DNA of 64,000 nt. It comes from Paractinoplanes brasiliensis (lineage in GTDB: Bacteria; Actinomycetota; Actinomycetes; Mycobacteriales; Micromonosporaceae). Positions 48,714-56,527 of the stretch are shown one piece after another. Numbering within the stretch: position 1 is the stretch's first letter; each line of letters opens with the position of its first letter. Location: the NCBI RefSeq assembly GCF_004362215.1, contig NZ_SNWR01000001.1:3392001-3456000 (forward strand), in the 5' to 3' direction. The translations under genes and the position numbers were made by a program. The notes under the pieces are model-generated. The model ran no database searches, had not been told where the DNA came from, and saw nothing but the letters and a program-made list of their open reading frames with translations.

Positions 48714-49837
48714 CTTCCCGCTGCTCCCACTTCCCAGCTCGGGATCGGCACCGCCGCGTCGTCGTCCCGGCCGGTGTACTCGAGCAGCACCAGCGCGATG
48801 TCGTCCTCGAGGCGGCCGTGCACCCAGTCGACGAGGGCCGTCTCAAGCGAGGCCAGCCCGTCGCCGACCGTGCCGTGACCCAGCAGACGCCACGCACGGT
48901 CGGCGGTCGGGAAGAACTCGCCGTCCCGTCGCGCCTCGCCCAGCCCGTCCGTGAACAGCAGCAGCCTGTCGCCCGGCTCGAGCCGTTCGACGCGGGCCTT
49001 CACCTCGGGCATGAACCCCAGCGGGGGCGCCGGGGCAGGGGGTTCCAGCGAAATGACCTGGCCGCGGCGCAACAACAGCGGCGCCGGGTGTCCACAGTTG
49101 ACGATCGTCAGCGTGCCGCCGCGCTCCTCGACCAGGGCCGCCGTCACAAAATCCTCGTCGCCGACACTGCGGGCCACGGCCCTGTCCAGGTCGGCCACCA
49201 TCGCCTTCAGATCGGCCCGCTCGTACGCCACGTGCCGATAGGAGCCCAGCACGATGCTGGCCAGCCGTACGGCGTCCAGACCCTTGCCGCGCACGTCGCC
49301 GATGATGATCCGGACCCCGTACGGGGTGTCGAGCGCCTCGTAGAGGTCACCGCCGATGTCAGCCGCGGCCGTGGCCGAGATGTAGCGGCCCGCCACCGCC
49401 AACGCACCCACCTGCGGCCCGACCGGTCGTAGCACCGCCTGCTGAGCAACCGCGGCGAGGCGTTGCAGCTCAGCGATCTTTTCGGCCTGACGTTGACGCG
49501 TCGTGGCCACCGCGGCGGCGATGCCGGTCGCAAGCAGCACGCCGAGAATGTTGACCGTCCCGGCCAGGTCGGGCGGCCCGGCCGCCCCGACGAACACCAT
49601 CCCGACGATCGTGGCGAGCACCCCGACGACGGTCACGGTCTGCCAGAACGCGAAGACCGCGGCGAGGAACGGAACGGCTGCGAACAGCCCGACGAAGTCG
49701 GCGTCGCTGTTGTCGGCGAGCTCCACCGCGGACACGACAGCGAGCAGCACAATGGCCGCGCCGAGTCCGGCGCGGGATCCAGGGCTCAGCGGGCGGCGGC
49801 CCGGCGGCAGATCAGGCATGGCTACGCGGAACAGCAT
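48710..49837 (-). CDS. Membrane-anchored SpoIIE/PP2C-type serine phosphatase
   Basis: A 375-residue protein. Three or four transmembrane helices (about 25-125) are followed by a coiled-coil linker (TRQRQAEKIAELQRLAAVAQ) and a PP2C/SpoIIE phosphatase domain with DIGGDLYEAL, IIGDVRGKGLDAV, NCGHPAPLLLRRG, LLFTDGLGEARR and DDIALVLLEY. All metal-binding Asp positions are present. Such proteins usually dephosphorylate anti-sigma-factor antagonists in response to envelope or energy cues; no anti-sigma gene is adjacent. ATG 49837 used; ATG 49819 is also possible. Confidence 0.9.
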   Translation of the reverse strand: MLFRVAMPDLPPGRRPLSPGSRAGLGAAIVLLAVVSAVELADNSDADFVGLFAAVPFLAAVFAFWQTVTVVGVLATIVGMVFVGAAGPPDLAGTVNILGVLLATGIAAAVATTRQRQAEKIAELQRLAAVAQQAVLRPVGPQVGALAVAGRYISATAAADIGGDLYEALDTPYGVRIIIGDVRGKGLDAVRLASIVLGSYRHVAYERADLKAMVADLDRAVARSVGDEDFVTAALVEERGGTLTIVNCGHPAPLLLRRGQVISLEPPAPAPPLGFMPEVKARVERLEPGDRLLLFTDGLGEARRDGEFFPTADRAWRLLGHGTVGDGLASLETALVDWVHGRLEDDIALVLLEYTGRDDDAAVPIPSWEVGAAGS

Positions 49838-49937
49838 GCCCGATCGAGGCGACAGACTGCACTAACTTGACCCGTAGTCTGAGCGGGTTCTGACCGCGCG
49901 GCCCAGTGCGACCCCCACGCGGTGACAGGATGTCCGC

Positions 49938-50477
49938 GTGACGACCGATCTGCGTGATCATCTGAGGGCCGAATTCCGCTGGACCGACCCCGGCGAGGGC
50001 TACCTCGTGAGCGACCGCTCCGGTTGGTGGCGCTCCCCCGCCATCCTCGCCGGCCTCGGCGACGGCCTGGCTGATCTTTTCCGGGCCGAGCGCCCCACCG
50101 TGGTCGTCTCCCCCGAGGTCACCGGCTTCCTGATCGGCCCCCTGGTCGCCCGGGCCCTCGGCGTCGGTTTCGTCGAGGCCTACCGCGCCGGCGCCCGGCT
50201 ACCCATCGCCGAGCCCATGATCTGGGCCGAGGTCCCCGCCGACCATCGAGGTCAAAAACAGCAACTGGGTGTACGCCGTGAGCTGATCACGCCTGAGGAC
50301 CGCGTGCTCGTGGTCGACGACTGGGCGGCCACCGGAGCCCAAGCGCGGGCCCTGCGTTCCCTGTTCCCCCGTGGCTACGTCGGCACCGCCGTGATCGTCA
50401 ACGAATGCCCACCCGCCGTGACGGGCGAACTGACCCTGCGCGGCCTGCTCACGGCCGCCGACATCGAGCCGGTCTAG
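49938..50477 (+). CDS. Phosphoribosyltransferase-domain protein (Apt-like)
   Basis: A 179-residue type I phosphoribosyltransferase fold from GTG 49938. The PRPP-binding loop is VLVVDDWAATGAQARAL, preceded by VVVSPEVTGFLIGPLVARAL and a flexible-loop region. It resembles adenine phosphoribosyltransferase but is not closely matched to the purine-salvage apt gene usually found beside relA; a nucleobase salvage or a regulatory role is possible. It overlaps the converging YCII gene by four bases. Confidence 0.8.
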   Translation: MTTDLRDHLRAEFRWTDPGEGYLVSDRSGWWRSPAILAGLGDGLADLFRAERPTVVVSPEVTGFLIGPLVARALGVGFVEAYRAGARLPIAEPMIWAEVPADHRGQKQQLGVRRELITPEDRVLVVDDWAATGAQARALRSLFPRGYVGTAVIVNECPPAVTGELTLRGLLTAADIEPV

Positions 50478-50758
50478 GCCTTCGGATAGTCCTTCAACGC
50501 CCCGCGCGCCGGAACCCACCCGGTAGCGGTGTACTCGGCCAGGTTCTGCACCACGTACGGATCCCCAGCCATGATCTCCCAGGCGCGCGCCTCGTCCTCG
50601 ACGTTGAGCACCACCACCCCGCCGTTCGGAGGGTCCTGCCGCCCGGCCGTCACCACAAGGTTCTGCGCCTCAAGACCCTCCAAAAAGGCCAGGTGCGCCT
50701 CCCGAACCGCATCCACCTGCTCCAACGGCGCCAGATACTTCGAGATCATCAAATACAC
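50474..50758 (-). CDS. YCII-related domain protein
   Basis: A 94-residue YciI-like ferredoxin-fold protein from GTG 50758 (VYLMISKYLAPLEQVDAVRE), with GGGG upstream; longer in-frame starts give an unnatural N-terminus. The conserved His-Asp type active-site residues appear in AHLAFLEGLEAQNLVVTAGRQDP and GVVVLNVEDEARAWEIMAGDPYV. YciI homologues include dehydrochlorinase-like enzymes, but most are uncharacterised. Confidence 0.85.
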   Translation of the reverse strand: MYLMISKYLAPLEQVDAVREAHLAFLEGLEAQNLVVTAGRQDPPNGGVVVLNVEDEARAWEIMAGDPYVVQNLAEYTATGWVPARGALKDYPKA

Positions 50759-50889
50759 ACCCCCAATCCTACGGCCGAATCCTGAATCGCATGACAAGAC
50801 CGATCGGACGCCTGGAGTTGAGTCCGGGCTCCCTTGAGACGACCATCGATGCGTGTCCGCCAAGCGTGCGATGAAAGCTGAGGTGGCCG

Positions 50890-51807
50890 GTGAACGGGGT
50901 GCAGGATCTCCTGATCAACATCATCGCGGCGGTGATCGTCTTTCTGGCCGGCGTGGGTGTTCGAGGGCTGGTCGGTTTCGCCCGCTCCTGGCGCGGACGC
51001 GCGTTCTGGGGTCGGACGATGCTGCACGGACGCACTTATCTTCTCGTCGGCGCTTTGACACGCTTCAAGCACTTGGAACCGACCGACTTCGTCGGCGGTG
51101 GTGACAGCCGCGCGGTCCACGAGCTGGCGACAATGATCGGAAAGCTGGGTTCGTCGTTCGAGGTGACGAATGCCGGACGGATAACGGACGGCCTGCAACG
51201 GGAGAACCTCATTCTCCTCGGCCTGGAGCAGGTCAACACCCTGGTTCCGAATGTGTTCGAGAAGATCGGGGTCGGCTACGAGGTGGACGTCCCGTCGATG
51301 ACGATCACGGATCGCGTCTCAGGCGAGACCTATACGCCACAGTGGGAAATCGACCTTCTGCAGGACAATGCCGCGCGCGACCTCGATGGGAGCTGGTTCA
51401 TTCACACCGATCAGGACGGCGTACGAAGCGTACAGAGCTTCCGCATCGACTACGGCATACTCGTCAGAGGGCAAAATCCATACGCACCCAAACGAGGCCT
51501 CGTTGTCATGGCCGGCCTGTACGGATTTGGAACGTGGGCGGCCGCACGATTACCGCTGGACGAAGAGTTCCTTCGTCTCTGTGCCGGATTTCGCAACTTC
51601 GAGTGCTTGTTCCGAGTGGAAGTGCACCAAGAAATAATCCTGTCCACCTCCATCATCTCCATACGCTCACTCCCCGATCTGACCACCAAGTTCGACCTGG
51701 AGGCGCCGAGTCCACGGCCTTCGACTGACAGCGTCACACCTCGAACAGAGCATGAGCCTGCCGAAGGGCCCCCGACCTCCAGGGTCGATGATCGGCCGGG
51801 CCACTGA
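50890..51807 (+). CDS. Membrane-anchored protein of unknown function, accessory-looking
   Basis: A 305-residue protein, ATG 50890. One N-terminal transmembrane helix (LLINIIAAVIVFLAGVGVRG) is followed by a cytosolic domain. Notable segments are TDFVGGGDSRAVHELATMIG, ENLILLGLEQVNTLVPNVFEKI, RIDYGILVRGQNPYAPKRGLVVMAGLYGFGTWAAARL and a Pro/Glu-rich tail. The NLILLG and DYGI...NP...GFGTWAA pair recalls a family of uncharacterised actinobacterial domain proteins, which I cannot name. Codon usage is less GC-biased than in its neighbours, hinting at transfer. Possible sensor or effector at the membrane. Confidence 0.65.
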   Translation: MNGVQDLLINIIAAVIVFLAGVGVRGLVGFARSWRGRAFWGRTMLHGRTYLLVGALTRFKHLEPTDFVGGGDSRAVHELATMIGKLGSSFEVTNAGRITDGLQRENLILLGLEQVNTLVPNVFEKIGVGYEVDVPSMTITDRVSGETYTPQWEIDLLQDNAARDLDGSWFIHTDQDGVRSVQSFRIDYGILVRGQNPYAPKRGLVVMAGLYGFGTWAAARLPLDEEFLRLCAGFRNFECLFRVEVHQEIILSTSIISIRSLPDLTTKFDLEAPSPRPSTDSVTPRTEHEPAEGPPTSRVDDRPGH

Positions 51808-51851
51808 GTCCTCGTAGCTGCCTTCCATGGTCCGGCACGGGGGAGTTCGGC

Positions 51852-52430
51852 TTACGCGGTGGGCCAGACGCGGAAGTTGTGCGCCGAGCGGCTCGGGGTC
51901 GGGCCGCGTTGGCCCTGGTAGCGGGAGCCGTAGACGGCGGAGCCGTACGGGTGTTCGGCCGGGCTCGACAGGCGGAAGATGCAGAGCTGGCCGATCTTCA
52001 TGCCGGGCCAGAGCTTGATCGGCAGGTTGGCCACGTTGGACAACTCAAGGGTGACGTGGCCGCTGAAGCCGGGGTCGATGAAGCCCGCTGTCGAGTGGGT
52101 GAGCAGGCCGAGGCGGCCCAGGCTGCTCTTGCCCTCGAGGCGGCCGGCCAGTTGCTCGCCCAGCGTGATCACCTCAAGGGTGGACGCGAGGACGAACTCG
52201 CCCGGGTGAAGCACGAAGGGCTCACCGTCGGTCACCTCGACGAGGGCGGTGAGGTCGTCCTGCTGTTCGGCCGGGTCGATGTGGGTGTAGAGGTGGTTGT
52301 TGAACACCCGGAAAAAACGGTCCAGCCGCACGTCGATGCTGGACGGTTGCAGCAACGCCGGCTCGAAGGGCTCCAGGGCCAGATCGCCCGACTTGATCTC
52401 GGAGACCAGGTCACGGTCGGAGAGCAGCAT
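51852..52430 (-). CDS. dcd: dCTP deaminase
   Basis: A 192-residue dCTP deaminase from ATG 52430 (MLLSDRDLVSEIKSGDLALE). Signatures are LQPSSIDVRLDRFFRVFNNH, GRLEGKSSLGRLGLLTHSTAG with the catalytic Glu region, FIDPGFSGHVTLEL and the C-terminal YQGQRGPTPSRS. Actinobacterial members such as that of Mycobacterium are bifunctional, making dUMP directly from dCTP. It supplies dTTP precursors and limits dUTP. A perfect LexA box lies 48 bases upstream, shared with the divergent gene. Confidence 0.95.
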   Translation of the reverse strand: MLLSDRDLVSEIKSGDLALEPFEPALLQPSSIDVRLDRFFRVFNNHLYTHIDPAEQQDDLTALVEVTDGEPFVLHPGEFVLASTLEVITLGEQLAGRLEGKSSLGRLGLLTHSTAGFIDPGFSGHVTLELSNVANLPIKLWPGMKIGQLCIFRLSSPAEHPYGSAVYGSRYQGQRGPTPSRSAHNFRVWPTA

Positions 52431-52477
52431 CGGGACACCATACCTACCTGCCCGTTCGGCGTGTTTTAGTGGGCGTG

Positions 52478-52493
52478 TCGAACGTATGTTCGA
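52478..52493. promoter_or_regulatory. Perfect LexA (SOS) box between dcd and PNPOx-like gene
   Basis: TCGAAC GTAT GTTCGA, an exact match to the TCGAAC-N4-GTTCGA SOS box of mycobacteria and relatives. It is 48 bases from the dcd ATG and 12 bases from the ATG of the gene at 52506. Confidence 0.8.
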
Positions 52494-52505
52494 TAGAATG
52501 CCGTC

Positions 52506-53006
52506 ATGCCTTCCTGGTCCGATTTCCTCGCCGCCGAACCCACTCTCGCGGCGGGCATCCGCGCGCTTCTCCAGCAGTACGGTCCCGGCCTGGCCTACCT
52601 GGCCACCGTGCGAGCCGACGGCAGTCCACGGGTTCACCCGGTGTCACCGGTGATCACCGACGAGGGCCTCTACTGCTTCATCATCGACTCACCCAAACGA
52701 CGCGACCTGGAACGCGACGGCCGCTACGCGCTGCACTCCTTTCCCCCGGAAGAGAACGACGACGAGGCCTTCCTGACCGGCCGGGCCATCCCCGTCCACG
52801 ACCCCCGGGTGATCGCCGACCTGTCCTCCGCCTTGCACGCCTCCCCCGACGTCAACTGGCGCCTGTTCGAACTCACCATCGAGCGGGCAACCCTCCGCAC
52901 CCACGGCCCCGCCGGCGCCCTGCCCCTGGCCGCGCTGCCGATCGTGACCCCGATGACCCGCACATGGCGCGCCGAGTTATCCCGCCCGCTGGCCGCGGTG
53001 AGTTAG
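52506..53006 (+). CDS. Pyridoxamine 5'-phosphate oxidase-family protein
   Basis: A 166-residue split-beta-barrel flavin-binding protein, ATG 52506. The start LAYLATVRADGSPRVHPVSP is the typical PNPOx-like/F420-dependent reductase opening, then LYCFIIDSPKRRDLERDGRYALHSF. Members bind FMN, F420 or heme; the precise cofactor is not readable here. It overlaps closely with the LexA box upstream, so it may be DNA-damage inducible. It precedes the tRNA-Gly gene on the same strand. Confidence 0.82.
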   Translation: MPSWSDFLAAEPTLAAGIRALLQQYGPGLAYLATVRADGSPRVHPVSPVITDEGLYCFIIDSPKRRDLERDGRYALHSFPPEENDDEAFLTGRAIPVHDPRVIADLSSALHASPDVNWRLFELTIERATLRTHGPAGALPLAALPIVTPMTRTWRAELSRPLAAVS

Positions 53007-53057
53007 TGGCGAGGCAGTGCTCTCCGAGCGGCCCCAATCAGGTACAGTGGTGCCGCC

Positions 53058-53128
53058 GCGGGTGTAGTTCAATGGCAGAACATCAGCTTCCCAAGCTGAC
53101 AGTGCGGGTTCGATTCCCGTCACCCGCT
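53058..53128 (+). tRNA. tRNA-Gly (anticodon CCC)
   Basis: A 71-base cloverleaf. Acceptor GCGGGTG pairs with CACCCGC, D arm GTTC/GAAC, anticodon stem TCAGC/GCTGA with loop TTCCCAA giving anticodon CCC, and T arm GCGGG-TTCGATT-CCCGT. Discriminator T at 53128; CCA is not encoded. A TACAGT -10 element lies at 53043-53048. Confidence 0.97.
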
Positions 53129-53133
53129 CACGT

Positions 53134-53176
53134 ACGGAGGCCCTGGTCGGGACGCATGTCCCACCAGGGCCTCCGT
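53134..53176 (+). terminator. Strong hairpin after tRNA-Gly
   Basis: ACGGAGGCCCTGGT at 53134-53147 pairs perfectly with ACCAGGGCCTCCGT at 53163-53176 around a 15-base loop, followed by GGTTTG. Likely the tRNA terminator. Confidence 0.85.
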
Positions 53177-53219
53177 GGTTTGGGTCATACTGAAACAGGC
53201 ATGGGCCATTAACGGGTCA

Positions 53220-53425
53220 TTAGCTCGCTTCGGCGGCCGGTCTTTCGCCCCGATCCACCCGCTTCGCCTTCCGTTTGCTCGGCTTGCGGCGGGCCGTCTT
53301 CACCGCCTGGTCCATCGCATCGACGATCCCGTGGTCGGCGCCTCCCTGTTGGTGTGCTGGTAGATCAAGGCAGCGCGCGGGCTGTCGTGTCCCATCCGCG
53401 GCATGATGTCCCGCAGGCTCCCAGA
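53220..53425 (-). pseudogene. Remnant C-terminus of a tyrosine recombinase (phage/ICE integrase)
   Basis: Reading leftwards, one frame gives LRDIMPRMGHDSPRAALIYQ and then HTNRE, the conserved end of actinomycete integrases around the GH...Y active site. After a two-base GC insertion near 53349 the next frame continues ADHGIVDAMDQAVKTARRKP and a basic tail to the TAA at 53220-53222. Everything upstream of about 53425 is unrelated, so only the last 70 residues remain, frameshifted. It ends 91 bases from the 3' end of tRNA-Gly, the classic position of an integrase at a tRNA attachment site: scar of a lost integrated element. Confidence 0.8.
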
Positions 53426-53533
53426 AAATGGCTACCCGTCTTCGTCGCTCCCCAGGGACCTCCGACCGAGCGGCCGGCAACGACGCGGCGCCGTGGTGGC
53501 GGCCTGGCCACGCGCAAACAGAGACTGTGGAGG

Positions 53534-54004
53534 TCAGCGGACCGGGATGCCGTTGGCGAGCGCTGTTGTCAGCACCTCGTGGATCTGCTGGGGGCTGAGC
53601 CCTCGCGTGGGCACGTGGACCGATCGGGAGCCGCCCAGGTTGAACACCAGCCGGCCGGCCCGGTGGTCGACGTTTTCAAAGGCGTTCCACCCGTACGTGT
53701 GCCGGCTGTCCGCCGTCGACCAGGCCAGCCCGCCGTCGGTGATCTCGATGGTTGCGGGCCCGCCGTCGCGAAACGCTCGCCGGGCGCTTTGGTTGATCAG
53801 GAGCATGGGCACCGCAACGGCCAGCACCGCCCCGGCCAGCAGCAACGTGACGTTGAGCCCTTGACCGCTCATCTGGAGCAGCACGGTCAGGCCGAGCAGC
53901 GCCCACCCGCCGGCCCGGGCCAGCATCACGGGCCGCCGCGTGTCGTGCCGGGCGGCCGCCGCGGCCAGGTGGGGGTCCCGCTGTGCGGTGATCTGCAGAA
54001 ACAC
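53534..54004 (-). CDS. YcxB-like membrane protein
   Basis: A 156-residue protein. A short N-terminus, two transmembrane helices (ARAGGWALLGLTVLLQM and LNVTLLLAGAVLAVAVPMLLI) and a C-terminal YcxB/PH-like beta domain with ITDGGLAWSTADSRHTYGWNAFENVDHRAGRLVFNL. The W-segment marks the YcxB family. Function unknown. The gene ends 109 bases right of the integrase remnant. Confidence 0.75.
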   Translation of the reverse strand: MFLQITAQRDPHLAAAAARHDTRRPVMLARAGGWALLGLTVLLQMSGQGLNVTLLLAGAVLAVAVPMLLINQSARRAFRDGGPATIEITDGGLAWSTADSRHTYGWNAFENVDHRAGRLVFNLGGSRSVHVPTRGLSPQQIHEVLTTALANGIPVR

Positions 54005-54157
54005 TCCTGAAAAGTAACTTTTGCGCTACCCGGCGACCATCGTCCGCTAGGCCGACCGCCACCGCTCCGGACAGCAGGGCATGAGGACTGTTTCGCCAGC
54101 TTGCAAGCCGACCAGCCATGATCGCCGCAGGGCGGGCAGGGTCTAGGGTGTGCCGTT

Positions 54158-54298
54158 ATGGGCGCGATCAAACCTTGGCACCTGCTGATCCTTTTCAGTT
54201 GCTTCATCGCGGTTGCGGGCATCGTCGCGGCCGTCGTCTTTGCCTGGACGCAGAGCCGGCGCAAGCAGGGTGACGACAAGAACCCGCCGACGCTGTAG
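54158..54298 (+). CDS. 46-residue membrane protein with TatA-like N-terminus
   Basis: ATG 54158 to TAG 54298. The protein begins MGAIKPWHLLILFSCFIAVA and has one transmembrane helix (about 7-29), then a basic/charged tail RRKQGDDKNPPTL. The IKPWHLL start recalls TatA (LKPWHIxxLL), but the FG hinge and amphipathic helix are missing, so it is not a working TatA. Likely a real small membrane protein of unknown role. It converges on the LamG gene with four bases between. Confidence 0.6.
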   Translation: MGAIKPWHLLILFSCFIAVAGIVAAVVFAWTQSRRKQGDDKNPPTL

Positions 54299-54302
54299 GT
54301 GC

Positions 54303-55199
54303 TCAGCCGATCTGGATGAAGACGTCGTCGATGGCCCCGGCGAACTGATCGTTGCTCTTGCCGGTGCCTTTGCCGCCGACTCGCAGCGGCTCGGCGTTCG
54401 CGATCGACAAGTCCGCGGGCACGGCGACCGCAGCGGCCGGCTTCCCGTCGACGGCCAGCGTCAGTCTGTCCCGCGTACGGGTGCAGGTCAGCGTGTGCCA
54501 TTTGCCGTCGGCCACGTCGACGGCGGGTTCGGCGCGATGGATGCGGCCCTCGCCGGCCAGCACGCAGCTCGGGTGGCCGAGGCGATGGTCGACCTGCAGT
54601 TTGTACTGGCTGATCCCGCCGACCGAGAAGCCCTTCTGCACCACGTTGGCGCCGTCGGCGAGGTCCGCGTACGTCATCCGCACCGAGGCGCCGTACCGGA
54701 GCGGCCTTGTCCCGGGGTTGAGCGAGTCATCCCGTACGCCTTCGAGGATCGCTCGCGGGCAGTCGCGTTCGCGGGCCATGCGGCACCGGGCGGGATAGGA
54801 AACGGCCAGACCCGACCCCTGCGGCACAAGGCGCAGTGTGCCCCCATTCTGCCCGAGTGGCCGCAACTCGTGGCGACCGCGGTGGTCGGTGATCGGCCGC
54901 CCTGTTCCCCCGTCGAAGTCGTAGCGCACGGACACCGGCCCGCTCGCGGTTCTGACGGCGCCGGGTGGCGGCGAGGAGTTCTGCTCGACCGGTTCCCTCA
55001 TCGGCAACAGGCCGGCCAACGCTCGCACGCCGCCCGATTTGTGTCGCACAGAGGGAGCTTCCCCCAAATTGAACGGAGGGGATCCGGACGGCTTGATCAC
55101 CGCGAAGGCCGGTCCGGACGACGGCCGCTGAGCGTGCGCCACAGTGCCGACCAGAACCAGCAACCCCGCCAGGGCCAACCACCACCGTTTGCGGAACAT
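54303..55199 (-). CDS. Secreted LamG/concanavalin-like protein
   Basis: A 298-residue exported protein from ATG 55199: MFRKRWWLALAGLLVLVGTV is a signal peptide with cleavage after AHA. After a Pro/Ser-rich spacer the C-terminal 200 residues form a LamG-like beta sandwich: VRYDFDGGTGRPITDHRGRH at the start, one Cys pair (PARCRMARERDC), then DGKWHTLTCTRTRDRLTLAVDG and FAGAIDDVFIQIG at the end. Such domains bind glycans or matrix. No enzyme domain is present. Function unknown; probably an extracellular binding protein. Confidence 0.75.
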   Translation of the reverse strand: MFRKRWWLALAGLLVLVGTVAHAQRPSSGPAFAVIKPSGSPPFNLGEAPSVRHKSGGVRALAGLLPMREPVEQNSSPPPGAVRTASGPVSVRYDFDGGTGRPITDHRGRHELRPLGQNGGTLRLVPQGSGLAVSYPARCRMARERDCPRAILEGVRDDSLNPGTRPLRYGASVRMTYADLADGANVVQKGFSVGGISQYKLQVDHRLGHPSCVLAGEGRIHRAEPAVDVADGKWHTLTCTRTRDRLTLAVDGKPAAAVAVPADLSIANAEPLRVGGKGTGKSNDQFAGAIDDVFIQIG

Positions 55200-55486
55200 A
55201 GGGCTATTGTCCGAAATGGCCATCCGACGATCGAATCCGGCCCGCCGAAACCCGGATGCAGCCGGCCGCGTACGCCGAACCGGCCCGATTTGTCGAGACA
55301 TGTGGCAGCGGACGAGCAGGCCACGGAAGGCCCGATCGCGACCATCGTCATGCCGGTGCCGGCCACCTCGTTGATGAGGGAGTTGGCCCAGGACCCCGCC
55401 GCGGGCGCCCGCCCCCGACTTGCCTGCCCGCAGGGCCTGGGTGAGGCGGTGCGAACCCTACGGCCCGAGAACCGGCCCTGACGCCG

Positions 55487-56527
55487 TCAGCGTGCCGCCG
55501 CCGGTGGGGCGATCGGGTGGGCCGGCTCGCCGACCACGGCGTGGATGACGTCATCCAGGGTGATCACGCCGAGTGGGCGGCGGCCGTCGCTGACCAGCAC
55601 GATGTGCAGGCGGTCGCGGCGCATGGTGAGCAGCAGGTCGGCCAGCGTTGGCTCCGGCGACACCACCGCCAGCGGGCGGATGATCTCGGGCGGGATGGGC
55701 CGGGTGCGGCGTTCCGCGGCGTACCCGAGGATGTCCTTGACGTGCACGAACCCGAGCACGCGGCGGGTCTCGCGCTGCACCACGGGAAACCGCGACCGGC
55801 CCGTACGGGTCGCTACCGCCTCGACCGTCGCCGGGGACACGTCGTCGGCGATCGTCGTCACGCTTGACCATGGCCGCAGGGTGTCGGCAGCCGTCTTGCT
55901 CTGCAGTTCGAGCGCGGCGTGGATCCGGGCGTACTGTTCCGTGCCGAGCAGGCCCTCGCTGCGCGCCTGCGTCACCATGCCGGCCAGTTCCTCGGCCGTG
56001 AAGACGGTCTTCACCGAGTCCGTCGACTCGATCGACCAGATCCTCAGCACCAGCCGGGCCGCCCAGCGCATCGCGTTGAGCAGCGGCTTCGTGGCCGTGC
56101 AGAACGCCAGCATGAAGGGGCCGAGGATGAGGGCCGCCCGTTCCGGCCCGGCCAGCGTGATGTTTTTCGGCACCATCTCGCCGATCACCGTGTGCAGGAA
56201 CACGACCACGCCCAGGGCCAGCACGAACGCGACCGGGTGAATGGCGCTCTCGGGCAGGCCGATCGCGTGGAACGGGCCCTCGAGGAAGTGGGCCAGTGCC
56301 GGTTCGGCCAGCGCGCCCAGGCCCAGCGAGCAGATCGTGATGCCCAGCTGGGCACCGGCGATCATGAGCGGGATCTGGCTCATGGCCGACAGGGCCCACC
56401 GGGCGCGTTGACTGGTCGGGGCGAGCGGTTCCAAGGCCGTACGCCGGGAGGCGATCAGCGCGAACTCACCGCCCACGAACAGCCCGTTACCGATCAGCAG
56501 CACCGCGGTGACCAGTAGCTCAGTCAT
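55487..56527 (-). CDS. CNNM/CBS-domain transporter (HlyC/CorC family), shorter copy
   Basis: A 346-residue DUF21 (CNNM) membrane domain with about four helices (IGNGLFVGGEFALIASRR to LHTVIGEMVPKNITLAGPE) and a CBS pair (about 210-330). It lacks the C-terminal CorC_HlyC domain that its neighbour has. It is the downstream member of a two-gene unit and overlaps the longer copy by eight bases. CNNM/CorC proteins act in Mg2+ (or Co2+) efflux and homeostasis; two unequal paralogues in tandem are the common actinobacterial arrangement. Confidence 0.9.
   Translation of the reverse strand: MTELLVTAVLLIGNGLFVGGEFALIASRRTALEPLAPTSQRARWALSAMSQIPLMIAGAQLGITICSLGLGALAEPALAHFLEGPFHAIGLPESAIHPVAFVLALGVVVFLHTVIGEMVPKNITLAGPERAALILGPFMLAFCTATKPLLNAMRWAARLVLRIWSIESTDSVKTVFTAEELAGMVTQARSEGLLGTEQYARIHAALELQSKTAADTLRPWSSVTTIADDVSPATVEAVATRTGRSRFPVVQRETRRVLGFVHVKDILGYAAERRTRPIPPEIIRPLAVVSPEPTLADLLLTMRRDRLHIVLVSDGRRPLGVITLDDVIHAVVGEPAHPIAPPAAAR

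Noticed and set aside
54158..54298. A functional tatA gene
   Set aside because: The FG hinge and amphipathic helix that TatA needs are absent.
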